A stretch of DNA of 64,000 nucleotides from JACKFE01 sp050248735 (lineage in GTDB: Bacteria; Nitrospirota; Nitrospiria; Nitrospirales; UBA8639), in assembly GCA_050248735.1 (NCBI GenBank), contig JBFWRU010000005.1, positions 62,001 to 126,000 on the forward strand, written 5' to 3'. Below the pieces are notes generated by a model that was not told the DNA's origin, ran no database searches, and was given only the letters and a program-made list of their open reading frames with translations. Positions 1 to 8,556 of the stretch are shown piece by piece. The position numbers and the translations under genes are program-made. Positions within the stretch are counted from its first letter, which is position 1. Every line of letters begins with the position of its first letter.

Positions 1-767
1 CGGTCCGCGATGGCCCCTTCGTAAAATGCTGCAGGCCCCTGTTCGGCAATGCGTTGAAGCGACCAGGCCAGATCTTTTTGGATCAACCGATCCCCGGGTT
101 GGTAGGGCACACCCCTCGACTGAAAAAAAATGCGCCGGGTCGACGGCCATCGACCAAGCTCCTTTTCCTTTTCTTGAAGCGCCCCCGCTAAGGCGGGGGA
201 GACGATGAAGCCTTCCTGAGCAAGCCTGACAGCCGGGGCAAGCACCTCGTTGAGGGACATAGTGCCAAACGTGTGCAGCGCCTCAGTTAACCCAGCGACA
301 GTGCCGGGTATCCCCACAGATTGATGGCTGAAGCGAAGACGTGGATGATCCACCGCTCCTCCTTCGTTTTGAAACATGTGGGACATGGCGAGGGAAGGTG
401 CCATTTCCCGGTAATCAAGGGCCATCGTGGAATTTTTCTCAGCACTATAGATCAGCATGAATCCGCCTCCCCCAAGATTCCCGGCCTGTGGAAGCGTGAC
501 AGCCAGGGCGAATCCCACTGCCACTGCTGCATCAATGGCATTGCCTCCGGCCTTCAAAATATCCACTCCCACCTGGGTTGCCAGCGCCTCCTGACTGACC
601 ACCATACCCTCTTTGGCAAAGACGGGATGAAAAATTTCCCGGTGTGACAGGATTGGCGTTTCTTGGGGAAAACCTACACCTGAAAGGCTCACAAGGAACA
701 CCCAACAGAAAACAAGAATCATCACATACGCAGGACTTCCCCATGTCCATCGACCTGATCTCTGCAT
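1..767 (-). CDS. ggt: Gamma-glutamyltransferase, N-terminal part (runs off window)
   Basis: Periplasmic enzyme that cleaves or transfers the gamma-glutamyl group of glutathione and related peptides. Reverse-strand translation from the ATG at 767 gives 255 residues with no stop before the window edge. An N-terminal hydrophobic segment (VMILVFCWVFLVSL) looks like a signal peptide. It is followed by hallmarks of the family: SHREIFHPVFAKEGMVVSQ, then GGNAIDAAVAVGFALAVTLP, then GNLGGGGFML. The catalytic Thr of the small subunit lies beyond the window, so autoprocessing cannot be judged. A ribosome binding site (AAGGAGGA) sits about 12 bases before the start. The gene is divergent from the RlaP-like gene at 1106. 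Confidence 0.93.
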   Translation of the reverse strand, partial: MQRSGRWTWGSPAYVMILVFCWVFLVSLSGVGFPQETPILSHREIFHPVFAKEGMVVSQEALATQVGVDILKAGGNAIDAAVAVGFALAVTLPQAGNLGGGGFMLIYSAEKNSTMALDYREMAPSLAMSHMFQNEGGAVDHPRLRFSHQSVGIPGTVAGLTEALHTFGTMSLNEVLAPAVRLAQEGFIVSPALAGALQEKEKELGRWPSTRRIFFQSRGVPYQPGDRLIQKDLAWSLQRIAEQGPAAFYEGAIAD

Positions 768-1105
768 GGCCTCAGATTCCTCCTTGCGAATGCTCAAGGA
801 TTCTCCCACACCAAGGAACCGCACAAGTTACATTATCAGCAGGATTCTTGCACAGTTTGACGTGTGAAAACCTGACACTCTTCCGGATTATTTTCAGCTC
901 TTGGGACCTATCCTTGTCATTGTACCGGCCAATAGGGCAAAGAGGCAGGCGTTTGTTGAAAAGCTTGGAACAGTGAGACCGAAATAACCCACTGCTGTCA
1001 TCTCAGACGAATTTTCAACTCCTGCACTTGCTGCCATCACAACGTTCCGTTTATTGTCCGTGAGTCCTAAGGAGCAAGAATGTGTTGAGATAATGGCATC
1101 CAGAC
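768..1105. other. Divergent intergenic region, no gene seen
   Basis: About 340 bases between the divergent ggt and nucleotidyltransferase genes. Short frames here lack a ribosome binding site and any recognisable family. It presumably holds both promoters, but I see no convincing -35/-10 or sigma54 pair. Confidence 0.5.
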
Positions 1106-1786
1106 GTGGACTCCCCTCCCCAAACTATTCTGAAGGTTCTCGTGGGCTCGCATGCCCATGGACTGGCCACTACCGATTCAGACCGGGACTATCGAAGTGT
1201 CTTTGTGATTCCGACCGAGGACATGTTCAAAGTAGGATTCAAACCACCGCATACGCAGTGGACCAAAGGCCAGACCGATGAAACCGCCTGGGAAATAAGC
1301 CCGTTTCTGACCTTGGCCCTCCAAGGCCATCCGCTCGTGATCGAAACCCTGTTAGCCCCGATCGTGGAAGCCAATGACTGGGGCCATCGGCTCCGTAGCC
1401 TGTTCCCCGATGTCTGGTCCGCCGATAAAGCCTTTGAATCCTTCGTCAACTATGCCCATAACCAACGACAGAAATTTCTAGATAAAAAGGACGGACGCCC
1501 CGGAAAATACGGAGCCGCCTATTTGCGAGTCCTCCAGAATCTCTGTGCACTTTTGGAGATGGGCACCTTTCCCGTTTCCATTGCCGATACGGATTGGGGT
1601 TCGCACATTCGCTCCATAAAAGAAGGACACTTTCGAACCGGGGACGTGATCGATGAAGGGGAGGCTTTATTGATGAAATCCCGACAATTACTCACCGGTT
1701 CTTCGCATCAGAGCAATATTTCGGCAATTAATGCCTTTTTGATCGACCTTCGCCTAGGGCACCTCACCAAACCTCCCGCCGGATAG
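1106..1786 (+). CDS. RlaP-like predicted nucleotidyltransferase
   Basis: About 226 residues resembling the DNA polymerase beta superfamily nucleotidyltransferases of the RlaP group (predicted RNA-repair associated). Near the N-terminus the sequence VLVGSHAHGLATTDSDRDYR carries the superfamily pattern: a G-S turn followed by the metal-binding D-x-D (SDRD). The rest is helical, with a conserved tail region LLTGSSHQSN. The start is a GTG. An overlapping frame that begins at an ATG upstream is not in phase with the domain, so the true start could be GTG 1106 or slightly different. It stands alone between ggt and the membrane protein gene; no RtcB-type ligase is nearby. Substrate is unknown. Confidence 0.8.
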   Translation: MDSPPQTILKVLVGSHAHGLATTDSDRDYRSVFVIPTEDMFKVGFKPPHTQWTKGQTDETAWEISPFLTLALQGHPLVIETLLAPIVEANDWGHRLRSLFPDVWSADKAFESFVNYAHNQRQKFLDKKDGRPGKYGAAYLRVLQNLCALLEMGTFPVSIADTDWGSHIRSIKEGHFRTGDVIDEGEALLMKSRQLLTGSSHQSNISAINAFLIDLRLGHLTKPPAG

Positions 1787-1943
1787 GAGCCAACCATTTT
1801 CCCCCTCGTTTTCAGACATCCCTCGAAGTCCTAAAATACCCCAATACACCCATGGATCCTGCCAAGTCATTGGTTAATCCACTTGTTCCCCTGCTCACTC
1901 CAGCTTAGGCCGTTGGGCCGGACATTACCCTGGAAACTTCCCC

Positions 1944-1959
1944 TGGCATCCCCCTTGCT
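1944..1959 (+). promoter_or_regulatory. Sigma54 (-24/-12) promoter candidate
   Basis: TGGCATCCCCCTTGCT matches the RpoN consensus core (TGGCAY then N5 then TTGCW) with the canonical GG-to-GC spacing. It lies 52 bases before the ATG at 2012. No clear dyad activator site was found upstream. Confidence 0.6.
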
Positions 1960-2011
1960 CATTCCTCGTCATAAAAGGAGAAGATCCTCATCCCTGACAC
2001 AAGGAGACCTT

Positions 2012-2533
2012 ATGCCATCCATTCCTACCGACAAGGCTGAGCCACGTGATCAATCAATTGAACTTTCAGCACATTCATCCTCGTCATATCCCGCTTCTTC
2101 ATCCGTACCCTTGACGGTACCAAATACCAAAGTCTGGCGCCCGACTACCTGGGGTGTCCTATTGGCCTCTCCTATTCTTTACGGGATGTTCATTCCGTTA
2201 CTTTTCCTGGATCTTTCGTTGACCATTTACCATTGGACGGTCTTCCCACTTCTTCGAATTTCTCGTATTCAGCGTAGTACGTATATTCGTCTCGACCGCC
2301 ATCGATTGGCCTACCTTCCATGGATTGTGAAATTGACCTGTACCTATTGCGGATATGCCAATGGCCTGTTGCACTATGGGGTTCGACTAGCCGGCGACAC
2401 CGAAGCCTACTTTTGCCCCATCAAGCATCAACTTCGCCAAGGCAAGTTTCATCCTCCTCCTCATCACCGACATTTTGCGCCTTTTGGCAATGCAAAGGAG
2501 TTTGACGCGCTGTATCAACCGAAAAATACGTGA
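2012..2533 (+). CDS. Conserved hypothetical membrane protein with C-x2-C motif
   Basis: 173 residues, function unknown. A Ser/Thr-rich N-terminal tail (about 1-45) is followed by a hydrophobic stretch (about 50-85, VLLASPILYGMFIPLLFLDLSLTIYH) and a conserved soluble part with FPLLRISRIQRS, IRLDRHRLAYLPWIVKLTCTYCGYANGLLHY and YFCPIKHQ. I recall similar proteins, with the CxYCGYGNG and CPIKH pattern, in many proteobacterial and Nitrospira genomes; the Cys/His pattern could bind a metal. I chose ATG 2012 because AAGGAGA precedes it and because a sigma54-type promoter lies at 1944-1959, inside the longer frame that would start at 1883. Confidence 0.75.
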   Translation: MPSIPTDKAEPRDQSIELSAHSSSSYPASSSVPLTVPNTKVWRPTTWGVLLASPILYGMFIPLLFLDLSLTIYHWTVFPLLRISRIQRSTYIRLDRHRLAYLPWIVKLTCTYCGYANGLLHYGVRLAGDTEAYFCPIKHQLRQGKFHPPPHHRHFAPFGNAKEFDALYQPKNT

Positions 2534-2637
2534 TTTCCTTAAGGACATGGCTGGTCCCTCCGGCAAAACTATGTCCTCTCACGATAGGAATATGCTAAAT
2601 AATGGTATGAGTACCAGGGTCTAACCGAAAGGTCACG

Positions 2638-3600
2638 ATGGCCGAGAAAAAGCGGGACTACTACAGCGTGTTGGGCATCAGCAAAACGGCCGATGCCAAA
2701 GAGATTAAAAAAGCCTACCGGCGGTTGGCCCGCCAATATCATCCCGATCTCCATCCGGGAGCCAAAAAGACCGAAATGGAGGCTAAGTTTAAAGAATTAA
2801 ACGAAGCCTTCGAAGTGCTGGGGGATGAGGACAAGCGGAAAAAATACGATCAATACGGGATGAAGTGGCAGGAGGCCGAAGCCTATGAACGGGCTCGCCA
2901 ACAGGCCGGTGCCCGACAAGGTGGAGGCGGTTGGCAATATACGCAACCGGAAGGAGCAGAGGATTTTTCCCATGTCTTTGAAGAAATGTTCGGGGGACGT
3001 GGCCAGCAAAGCGGACCGTCCTTTCGCGGCTTTGCCATGCCGGGGGCCGATCTGGAAGCGACTATTCCGATCTCCATTCATGAAGCCTTTTCCGGCACCC
3101 GTCGAATGCTGAACCTTCCGGATGCGTCAGGAAATCTTCATCCTATCGAGGTACGCATTCCCGCAGGCGTCCAGGAGAATGAACGGCTTCGGGTCAAAGG
3201 AAAGGGAGCCCCGGGCCGAGGCGGAGGGCCGAAGGGCGATTTACTCCTCTTGATTCATTTGATGCCCCATCCGGTCTTTCAGTACAAAGGCGGTGACATC
3301 ATCGTCCACCTTCCCCTTTGGCCATGGGAAGCAGCCTTGGGCGTCGAAGTGCAAGTCCCCACGCTTTCGGGATCGGTCAAGATGAAGATCCCGCCAGGCA
3401 GCCAACCTCATCAACCGTTACGATTACGGGGAAAAGGCCTTCCCAAACGAACCGGAGGGCACAACGATCAATTGGTCCTTCTCGATATCAGGATCCCTTC
3501 TTCCATTTCCGAAGAAGAACGGCACCTGTATGAACAGTTAGCCAAGGGAACACACCCTGATCTTCGTTCCCACTTGCACCGTGAGGCCAGCCATGAGTGA
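2638..3600 (+). CDS. cbpA: DnaJ-type co-chaperone / curved-DNA-binding protein CbpA
   Basis: Cytosolic J-domain protein that stimulates DnaK and, in E. coli, also binds curved DNA. 320 residues. The J domain covers about residues 6-72 and contains the HPD triad at 35-37. It is followed by a Gly-rich linker (about 95-135) and two C-terminal substrate-binding beta domains (PISIHEAFSGTRR and VHLPLWPWEAALG segments). There is no Cys-rich zinc finger, which separates it from DnaJ. The stop overlaps the start of cbpM by eight bases (ATGAGTGA), so the two are translationally coupled. Confidence 0.93.
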   Translation: MAEKKRDYYSVLGISKTADAKEIKKAYRRLARQYHPDLHPGAKKTEMEAKFKELNEAFEVLGDEDKRKKYDQYGMKWQEAEAYERARQQAGARQGGGGWQYTQPEGAEDFSHVFEEMFGGRGQQSGPSFRGFAMPGADLEATIPISIHEAFSGTRRMLNLPDASGNLHPIEVRIPAGVQENERLRVKGKGAPGRGGGPKGDLLLLIHLMPHPVFQYKGGDIIVHLPLWPWEAALGVEVQVPTLSGSVKMKIPPGSQPHQPLRLRGKGLPKRTGGHNDQLVLLDIRIPSSISEEERHLYEQLAKGTHPDLRSHLHREASHE

Positions 3601-3910
3601 AGATCCCGAACATCCTGACGAACCGATCACTGCGGAATTTTTCTCGGAAGGGTGGATACGACGCGAAGAAATCTGTACTCGCTTGGGGATTGGGGAAGAC
3701 CTCTTGGAAGTGTGTCTCCAATGGGCCATCATTGAAACCCGGGAACCAGACCAGGAAGGCACGATCTTTTTTTCACTTGAGGACGTCGATCGCTTGAGCC
3801 AAGGATTGCGATTGCATCGGGATCTGGGAATCAATTGGCCCGGGGTGTCGGTCGCCTTGTCCTTACTGGATCGCATTCGAGAACTCGAGCAACAGCAGGA
3901 ACGTGGCTAG
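3593..3910 (+). CDS. cbpM: Chaperone modulator CbpM
   Basis: 105-residue MerR-like protein of the CbpM family, which binds the J domain of CbpA and blocks both its DnaK stimulation and its DNA binding. Visible features are EGWIRREEICTRLGI (helix-turn-helix like), a short acidic strand FFSLEDVDRL, and a C-terminal helix ending in RIRELEQQQ. The ATG at 3593 is preferred over an in-frame earlier codon because it gives the usual cbpA/cbpM overlap. The pairing with cbpA is itself strong support. Confidence 0.88.
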   Translation: MSEDPEHPDEPITAEFFSEGWIRREEICTRLGIGEDLLEVCLQWAIIETREPDQEGTIFFSLEDVDRLSQGLRLHRDLGINWPGVSVALSLLDRIRELEQQQERG

Positions 3911-4038
3911 CCATTCAAGTCCCTTTTCAATCGTTTCACCTTCTCTGAAAGAGGACCGACCAGCTTCACCTCACTTTCATTATTGATCATTGTTTCTTTT
4001 CCCATTCATACAGTCCATTATTTTTTCTTGGAGGCTCT

Positions 4039-4458
4039 ATGTCCACACCTGACCTTCACAGCAAGGCCCGTGATCTCATGGAAACCCGCATTGTCGCCGT
4101 AACACGGCAGTACGGAGCACGCGATTTATCCATCCTCATTCAGTCTGGCAGGTTCAGCGGAGTTCCGGTTATCGACCCGGGGAACCACCTAGTGGGGGTA
4201 GTCACGGAATTCGATGTGCTCAAGGCGCTCCTCGCCAAAAAAGACCTGTTAACCCTCAAGGCCGAAGACATCATGTCGGCCAATCCCATTACGGTGAAAG
4301 AGACAGATACCGCCGAACACATCGTCCAGCAAATGGTTGACCATCAAATTATTCGGATTCCGGTGGTACGGGAAGGCAGGTTGGTGGGGGTAATCTCCCG
4401 GACAGATCTCTTAAATCATCTAGTCGCGTCAAATATGATCAATGTCTACGGAACTTAA
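4039..4458 (+). CDS. Two-CBS-domain protein
   Basis: 139 residues made almost entirely of two CBS motifs (about 10-65 and 75-135): ARDLMETRIVAV / GVPVIDPGNHLVGVVTEFDVLKALL and AEDIMSANPITVKE / RIPVVREGRLVGVISRTDLL. CBS pairs bind adenosine nucleotides and sense energy charge. Stand-alone pairs of this size resemble Hrp1 of the mycobacterial hypoxia regulon. It has its own ribosome binding site (TTGGAGGCTCT before ATG). Its exact ligand cannot be told from sequence. Confidence 0.88.
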   Translation: MSTPDLHSKARDLMETRIVAVTRQYGARDLSILIQSGRFSGVPVIDPGNHLVGVVTEFDVLKALLAKKDLLTLKAEDIMSANPITVKETDTAEHIVQQMVDHQIIRIPVVREGRLVGVISRTDLLNHLVASNMINVYGT

Positions 4459-4558
4459 AATTGGCTCCCCAAAATCAGGCAAAGGGTTCAATCTCAGTTA
4501 TGAGGGGGAAGCTATCGGAAAATCCATCGAAACCTCAATTCCATGGGTATCGCCACGG

Positions 4559-5104
4559 CTAAAACAGATATCGGAGATCAATCATGTGTAAATCCACTCC
4601 CCGACTGCTCCCATATATGGTGGCATCCGACATATGATGAAACCGGTAGCCCAGAATCGTTTTCTTGAAAATTTCAAACCCGGCCCCACCATGCGCAATA
4701 AATTGAAAAGGCCCGCCAATATCCTGCCTTCCAAAATGGTGCTGGCTGAGCAGGGCCCCTCCAAGGCCCATATCCAATAATATTCTCCACTCCGGTTTAT
4801 AATAGGCAAACCCCGTAGTGAGGGTCGAGATAAACGCCGTTTGGTCATCACCTCTCAACGCTCCGGCTGATCCCATGAGCTGCCAGGAAAGATTCGAAAC
4901 GGGCGATTTACTAAAAATCCAGGGCAGTTGCATGATGGCATAAGCATCATATTGCTGAAAATCTTCTTTTTCGGTAGGTGGCAACCCTGCGTCTTTAATA
5001 TTCATACCTGCTCTCAGGCCAAACCCCGTAATGTCAAAATCCCCTGCCCAACCAACCTGCCAGCAGGATCCCATGAAAAGTATTGCAAAAATCCAGATTC
5101 TCAT
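4559..5104 (-). CDS. PagL-like lipid A 3-O-deacylase / acyloxyacyl hydrolase family
   Basis: About 181 residues with an N-terminal signal peptide (MRIWIFAILFMGSCWQVGWAG) and an outer-membrane beta-barrel pattern ending in an aromatic residue (DLRYLF). The C-terminal block GYRFHHMSDATIYGSSRGVDLHM matches the PagL active-site region, where His and Ser of an H-x-S motif act; here this is HMS. The third PagL catalytic residue (Glu) is not obvious and may be replaced by Asp. The family removes an acyl chain from lipid A in the outer membrane. An in-frame ATG at 5176 would add 24 residues before the signal peptide, so I prefer 5104. Confidence 0.75.
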   Translation of the reverse strand: MRIWIFAILFMGSCWQVGWAGDFDITGFGLRAGMNIKDAGLPPTEKEDFQQYDAYAIMQLPWIFSKSPVSNLSWQLMGSAGALRGDDQTAFISTLTTGFAYYKPEWRILLDMGLGGALLSQHHFGRQDIGGPFQFIAHGGAGFEIFKKTILGYRFHHMSDATIYGSSRGVDLHMIDLRYLF

Positions 5105-5369
5105 GTTTGAAACTTTTGGGATCATATTGGGATCATACGCAGATGGAAACTCCTGACAAGTCTTTTGATGTCTCATTTTTCATGAACCCGTTACATGAAT
5201 TTTCGAAAAAGTTGATCTGAAATACCAAGGTGGGACCATTTCCGTCAACTATTGGAGGCAACCGTTGGCGACAGGAACATTTCCGGCATTTCAGGAGTAT
5301 ACTTCCAGGCAGGCATCGGCTAGGATTAGGTCATCCTTGAGAGAGGACTCATTCCGTATCTAAACGACG

Positions 5370-5403
5370 AGGACCTTTTTCTCCCCCGACCAAAAAGGTT
5401 CCT
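5370..5403. repeat. Imperfect inverted repeat / hairpin
   Basis: Arms AGGACCTTTTT and AAAAAGGTTCCT flank an 11-base C-rich loop, with one bulged base. There is no T-run after it, so it is not a typical terminator. Function unknown. Confidence 0.45.
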
Positions 5404-5443
5404 GACCAGGCATCGGCATTCCGATCATCTCTTCAAATGGAGG

Positions 5444-5460
5444 TGAGGCCATATGCAACA
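5444..5460 (+). promoter_or_regulatory. Possible activator dyad (imperfect)
   Basis: TGAGGC-N5-GCAACA has the same spacing as the perfect dyads at 27252 and 28344. It ends 94 bases before the sigma54-like promoter at 5554. One half-site is degenerate. Confidence 0.4.
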
Positions 5461-5553
5461 GCGTCCCTTCCCCCGTTGCGGATTAATGAACCAGCGAATC
5501 AAATTTACGGTCTGCACGGACTTGTTTTCCCTATATTTTTTGAACATGGCTTC

Positions 5554-5569
5554 TGGCATGAGTCTTGTT
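5554..5569 (+). promoter_or_regulatory. Sigma54-like promoter, one core mismatch
   Basis: TGGCATGAGTCTTGTT matches the -24 element fully and the -12 element except for GT in place of GC. It ends 40 bases before ATG 5610. Confidence 0.4.
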
Positions 5570-5609
5570 TATTCAGACGATAACCATCCCCTATCGGAAG
5601 AGGTGTCTT

Positions 5610-5987
5610 ATGCTCATGATTGCCACCATCGATCCCGCTCTTCGTCAGGGTCTTCAACGAACGTTGGAAGAAAGGGGGGAGTCCTTTCTGGTGCTGGAAG
5701 AGGGAACCAATATTGTGCAGTCGGTGCTCAAGCAGAATCCTTCGCTCATCATTCTGGATCTGTATCTCACCAACCCCAGCGGACTTGAAATCTTGCGTAA
5801 ACTCCGGGCGTTAGGATTCCCGGGGAAAGTGGTCGTATTGGGGGGACAATCCGTACAGACGCTGGCCCCCGAGGCCTGCCGGTTGGGAGCGTTCCAAATT
5901 GTGGGACGGCCGTTCAATCCCAACCAAATCCTATGCGCGGCCAGAGTCGCCAGTGGCGCCTTGGATCACGACCCGGTTCCAACGTAA
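5610..5987 (+). CDS. Stand-alone receiver-domain protein, partly degenerate
   Basis: 125 residues, a single response-regulator receiver domain with no output domain. The phospho-acceptor is visible as D50 in LIILDLYLTNPSG. The acidic pocket has only one Asp (D8 in IATIDP) where two acidic residues are usual, and the conserved Lys of the K-P motif is Arg (GRPF). Phosphorylation chemistry may therefore be altered. ATG 5610 follows GGAAGAGGTG; the in-frame ATG at 5565 would lie within the sigma54-like promoter. It is followed 37 bases later by a DUF2892 gene, probably in one transcript. Confidence 0.75.
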   Translation: MLMIATIDPALRQGLQRTLEERGESFLVLEEGTNIVQSVLKQNPSLIILDLYLTNPSGLEILRKLRALGFPGKVVVLGGQSVQTLAPEACRLGAFQIVGRPFNPNQILCAARVASGALDHDPVPT

Positions 5988-6024
5988 GGTTGAACTTCAC
6001 CACTATCCACAAGGAGAATGGTCT

Positions 6025-6294
6025 ATGACTCATCTTTGCAACCTTGGACATCATGAACGACTGATCCGAGTCGGGTTGGGTCTTCTTTTTCTGGCGATCG
6101 GAGGGTTTTCGATCGGGCCCGAATGGGGCAATCTACTGGCTCTTGGAGTGGGATTCATTGCGCTCTTGACCGGCATAGCCGGCTATTGTCCCGCATGGCA
6201 TATGATGGGTATTTCCACTTGCCACCGAACGGGTCTCACGCAACATCCCGACCAGGACCATACCGCTCCCCAACCCGACTCTCGTCGCTCATAA
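6025..6294 (+). CDS. DUF2892 (YgaP-like) small membrane protein
   Basis: 89 residues. It begins with the family pattern of a short Asn/Gly-containing lead (CNLGHHERLIRVGLGLLFLAIGGF), then two membrane helices (about 14-32 and 36-54) and a Cys just after the second (GYCPAWHMMG). The tail is polar and His/Asp-rich. DUF2892 modules are often fused to rhodanese domains in YgaP-type proteins; this one is free-standing. It is preceded by AAGGAGA. Role unknown, perhaps sulfur or redox related by family association. Confidence 0.78.
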   Translation: MTHLCNLGHHERLIRVGLGLLFLAIGGFSIGPEWGNLLALGVGFIALLTGIAGYCPAWHMMGISTCHRTGLTQHPDQDHTAPQPDSRRS

Positions 6295-6445
6295 GCAAAG
6301 GGTAATGTTGTTGGAGACTTCCAAGCCCTTCCGGTTTGGTGCCGAGCTCAAGCCTTGAATACGAGAAGCTCGACCCCTCCCAGAAAAATGGCAACGGTCG
6401 CCAAACGCCGAGCTTTCTAAACCCTGCAATAGGATCAATCACATC

Positions 6446-7702
6446 ATGAGCCCCACAACCCCAAAATTTGGAATTCTTGTCGGCGGAGGCCCGGCCCCTG
6501 GCATTAATAGTGTGATTGAAGCCGCCACAATTCGTAGCCGTCTCAGTGGGACAGACGTGCTTGGTCTTGAAGATGGATTCAAATGGTTAATGCAAGGAGA
6601 CCTTTCCCATACCCAATCCTTAACCCGGCAAACCGTCAGTCACATACATTTTCGGGGCGGATCGATTTTGGGAACCGCGCGAGCCAATCCCACCAAACAC
6701 CTCGAGGATTTATCAATCACTCTCAAAGCCCTTCAACAATTGAATATTACGGGACTCATCACCATCGGAGGAGATGATACGGCTTTTTCCGCTTTTAAAC
6801 TGTCTGAATTAGCCGGAGGACGGATTCAGGTGGTACATGTCCCCAAAACCATCGATAACGATCTTTGCCTTCCTCACGGCATGCCGACCTTCGGGTTTCA
6901 AACAGCCCGCCATATGGGCGTGGGACTCGTTAAAAACCTCATGATCGACGCCCATACGACCTCCCGCTGGTATTTTGTGGTAACGATGGGACGCAAAGCC
7001 GGTCACTTGGCGCTAGGCATTGGTAAAGCCGCCGGAGCCACAGTCACGCTCATTCCTGAGGAATTTCGGGGAGGACAGCTGAAGTTAGGTCACTTGACTA
7101 CCATTCTGGCAGGTTCGATCATCAAACGCCTGGCGCAACATCGCGCGGATGGAGTGGCGGTGTTGGCGGAAGGACTGTCGGAATTACTGGATCAGGAAGA
7201 TTTGACGCTACTTGGCGGCGTTGAACGGGATGAACATGGCCATATCCGATTGGCGGAACTCGATATAGGCAAAGTCCTGAAGGACACCGTCACACAGAAA
7301 CTCAAGCATCATGACATCAAGATCACGATTGTGTCGAAAAATATCGGCTACGAACTTCGATGCGCGGACCCCATTCCTTTCGATATGGAATATACGAGAG
7401 ACCTCGGATATTGTGCGGCCCAATATCTGTTGGATGGTGGTAAAGAAGCCATGATTTCCATGATCGATGGCCGGTTCACGCCCCTCCCGTTTAAGGACAT
7501 GTTGGATCCGGCAACGGGCCGTACCCGTGTGCGCATGGTCGACACCGATTCGGAATCCTATCAAATTGCACGAGCCTACATGGCCCGGCTGCAATCGGAA
7601 GACCTGAGTAATCCGGAAACCGTCTCTCAGTATGCCAATACTCTCAATCTTTCCCCAGAACAATTTCGGACGGCTTTTCAAGAGATCGCGCACAAAGAGT
7701 GA
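6446..7702 (+). CDS. 6-phosphofructokinase, PPi-type signature
   Basis: 418-residue phosphofructokinase-family enzyme that phosphorylates fructose 6-phosphate at the entry of glycolysis. Visible motifs are LVGGGPAPGINSVIE (nucleotide/PPi loop), GGDDTAFSA (about 108), and PKTIDNDLCLP (catalytic TIDND). In classical ATP-PFKs the second Asp of GGDD is Gly; Asp at this position is the known mark of pyrophosphate-dependent enzymes, so a reversible PPi-PFK is likely. It is much longer than E. coli PfkA (320 residues). There is no weighty neighbour context; it stands alone behind a 150-base gap. Confidence 0.85.
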   Translation: MSPTTPKFGILVGGGPAPGINSVIEAATIRSRLSGTDVLGLEDGFKWLMQGDLSHTQSLTRQTVSHIHFRGGSILGTARANPTKHLEDLSITLKALQQLNITGLITIGGDDTAFSAFKLSELAGGRIQVVHVPKTIDNDLCLPHGMPTFGFQTARHMGVGLVKNLMIDAHTTSRWYFVVTMGRKAGHLALGIGKAAGATVTLIPEEFRGGQLKLGHLTTILAGSIIKRLAQHRADGVAVLAEGLSELLDQEDLTLLGGVERDEHGHIRLAELDIGKVLKDTVTQKLKHHDIKITIVSKNIGYELRCADPIPFDMEYTRDLGYCAAQYLLDGGKEAMISMIDGRFTPLPFKDMLDPATGRTRVRMVDTDSESYQIARAYMARLQSEDLSNPETVSQYANTLNLSPEQFRTAFQEIAHKE

Positions 7703-8017
7703 GATCTGCTTCCAAGAACCAACGCTTGTGTGTTTATTCGATCGAATTCAGGAAATTCGACTTGCTAGGTAATCGTTCAACCACTCGAAGAGGCTTGACA
7801 CCTTGGATGATGAGGAGGAGTGAAGAGTCATGAAGTCTGAAACATCACACGGAAGACTCCTCGGACTTGTGAATTGATGCAGATTTGAGAGAGGAAGCCA
7901 CATGGGAAGGGTTAGTCGGTGCACCCTCGACATTCCTCTATGAGCGACAGGACTGGAGAGACCCTCCCTCCTTCGAACTGCACGCAGCCCATAGAGAAAT
8001 GTCTCAGGGTACGAAAC
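7703..8017. other. Intergenic region, nothing recognised
   Basis: About 315 bases between convergent genes. Only short frames without family signal were seen. No hairpin with a T-tract was recognised. Confidence 0.45.
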
Positions 8018-8299
8018 TCAGAAGGTCAACGCTTCTTCTGCCCGGTCATAACCAACCTGTTGGCAAGCTTGCTGCGCCAACATGAGTTGCCCCACACTGG
8101 CGTCTGCCGGAATGCGAGCCAGACAAGCCTTTAAGGAATCTTGAACACTACCCGCAGCAATTTGCTTCCGATGTTGGGTTTGTAAGCTCAATGACCCCTC
8201 TACCGGCTCAGCAGCCAGAACTCCCATAGGCATCAGGAGCGGAATCAGCAACAAAGATGCAACGAAAATACTACGATTGATAAAGAGATCATGTTTCAT
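8018..8299 (-). CDS. Small secreted hypothetical protein
   Basis: 93 residues with a clear signal peptide (SIFVASLLLIPLLMPMGVLA, cleavage probably after AAEP or LAA). The mature part of about 62 residues has two Cys (KACLARI and AQQACQQVGYDRAEEAL) that could form a disulfide. It is preceded on its strand by AAGGAG. I do not recognise the family. The next small gene on the same strand (8449-8556) lies upstream, 149 bases away. Confidence 0.6.
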   Translation of the reverse strand: MKHDLFINRSIFVASLLLIPLLMPMGVLAAEPVEGSLSLQTQHRKQIAAGSVQDSLKACLARIPADASVGQLMLAQQACQQVGYDRAEEALTF

Positions 8300-8448
8300 G
8301 GCATAACTCCTTTGTGAATTAATGAATGAAAGATCGAAGCGAAACCTCGCCGGATGCGTCTAATTAAGACCCCGCCTTTGGAAAAGTGACCGACCAGAAA
8401 CAGGCCGCCGTTTCCCTGCTGGTGTGTGTTCCTCCCAGCAACGGATTC

Positions 8449-8556
8449 TTAAATATTGCTCCAGGCCGACTTGGGCGGTTTCTCCATAAACGTTGCCCAA
8501 ATAGCCGCTCCCCAGAAGAGAAACATTAATCCTAACAGGACTTCAAATGGGTACAT
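8449..8556 (-). CDS. Putative 35-residue single-helix membrane peptide
   Basis: A short frame reading MYPFEVLLGLMFLFWGAAIW then ATFMEKPPKSAWSNI, ending in TAA. It has one strongly hydrophobic helix and a short charged tail. A good ribosome binding site (GAGGTAAG) lies 4 bases before the ATG. The composition resembles small accessory subunits of membrane complexes or small stress-related membrane peptides. No function can be assigned. Confidence 0.5.
   Translation of the reverse strand: MYPFEVLLGLMFLFWGAAIWATFMEKPPKSAWSNI

Larger units (their letters stand above)
5105..5609. other. Intergenic region with hairpin and putative sigma54 control sites
   Basis: About 500 bases with no supported gene. 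It holds an imperfect hairpin at 5370-5403 (CCTTTTT / AAAAAGG arms), a dyad at 5444-5460 and a sigma54-like promoter at 5554-5569. Short frames crossing it would start upstream of that promoter. Confidence 0.5.

Noticed and set aside
7208..7693. Reverse-strand 161-codon frame
   Set aside because: Antisense to phosphofructokinase, no domain.
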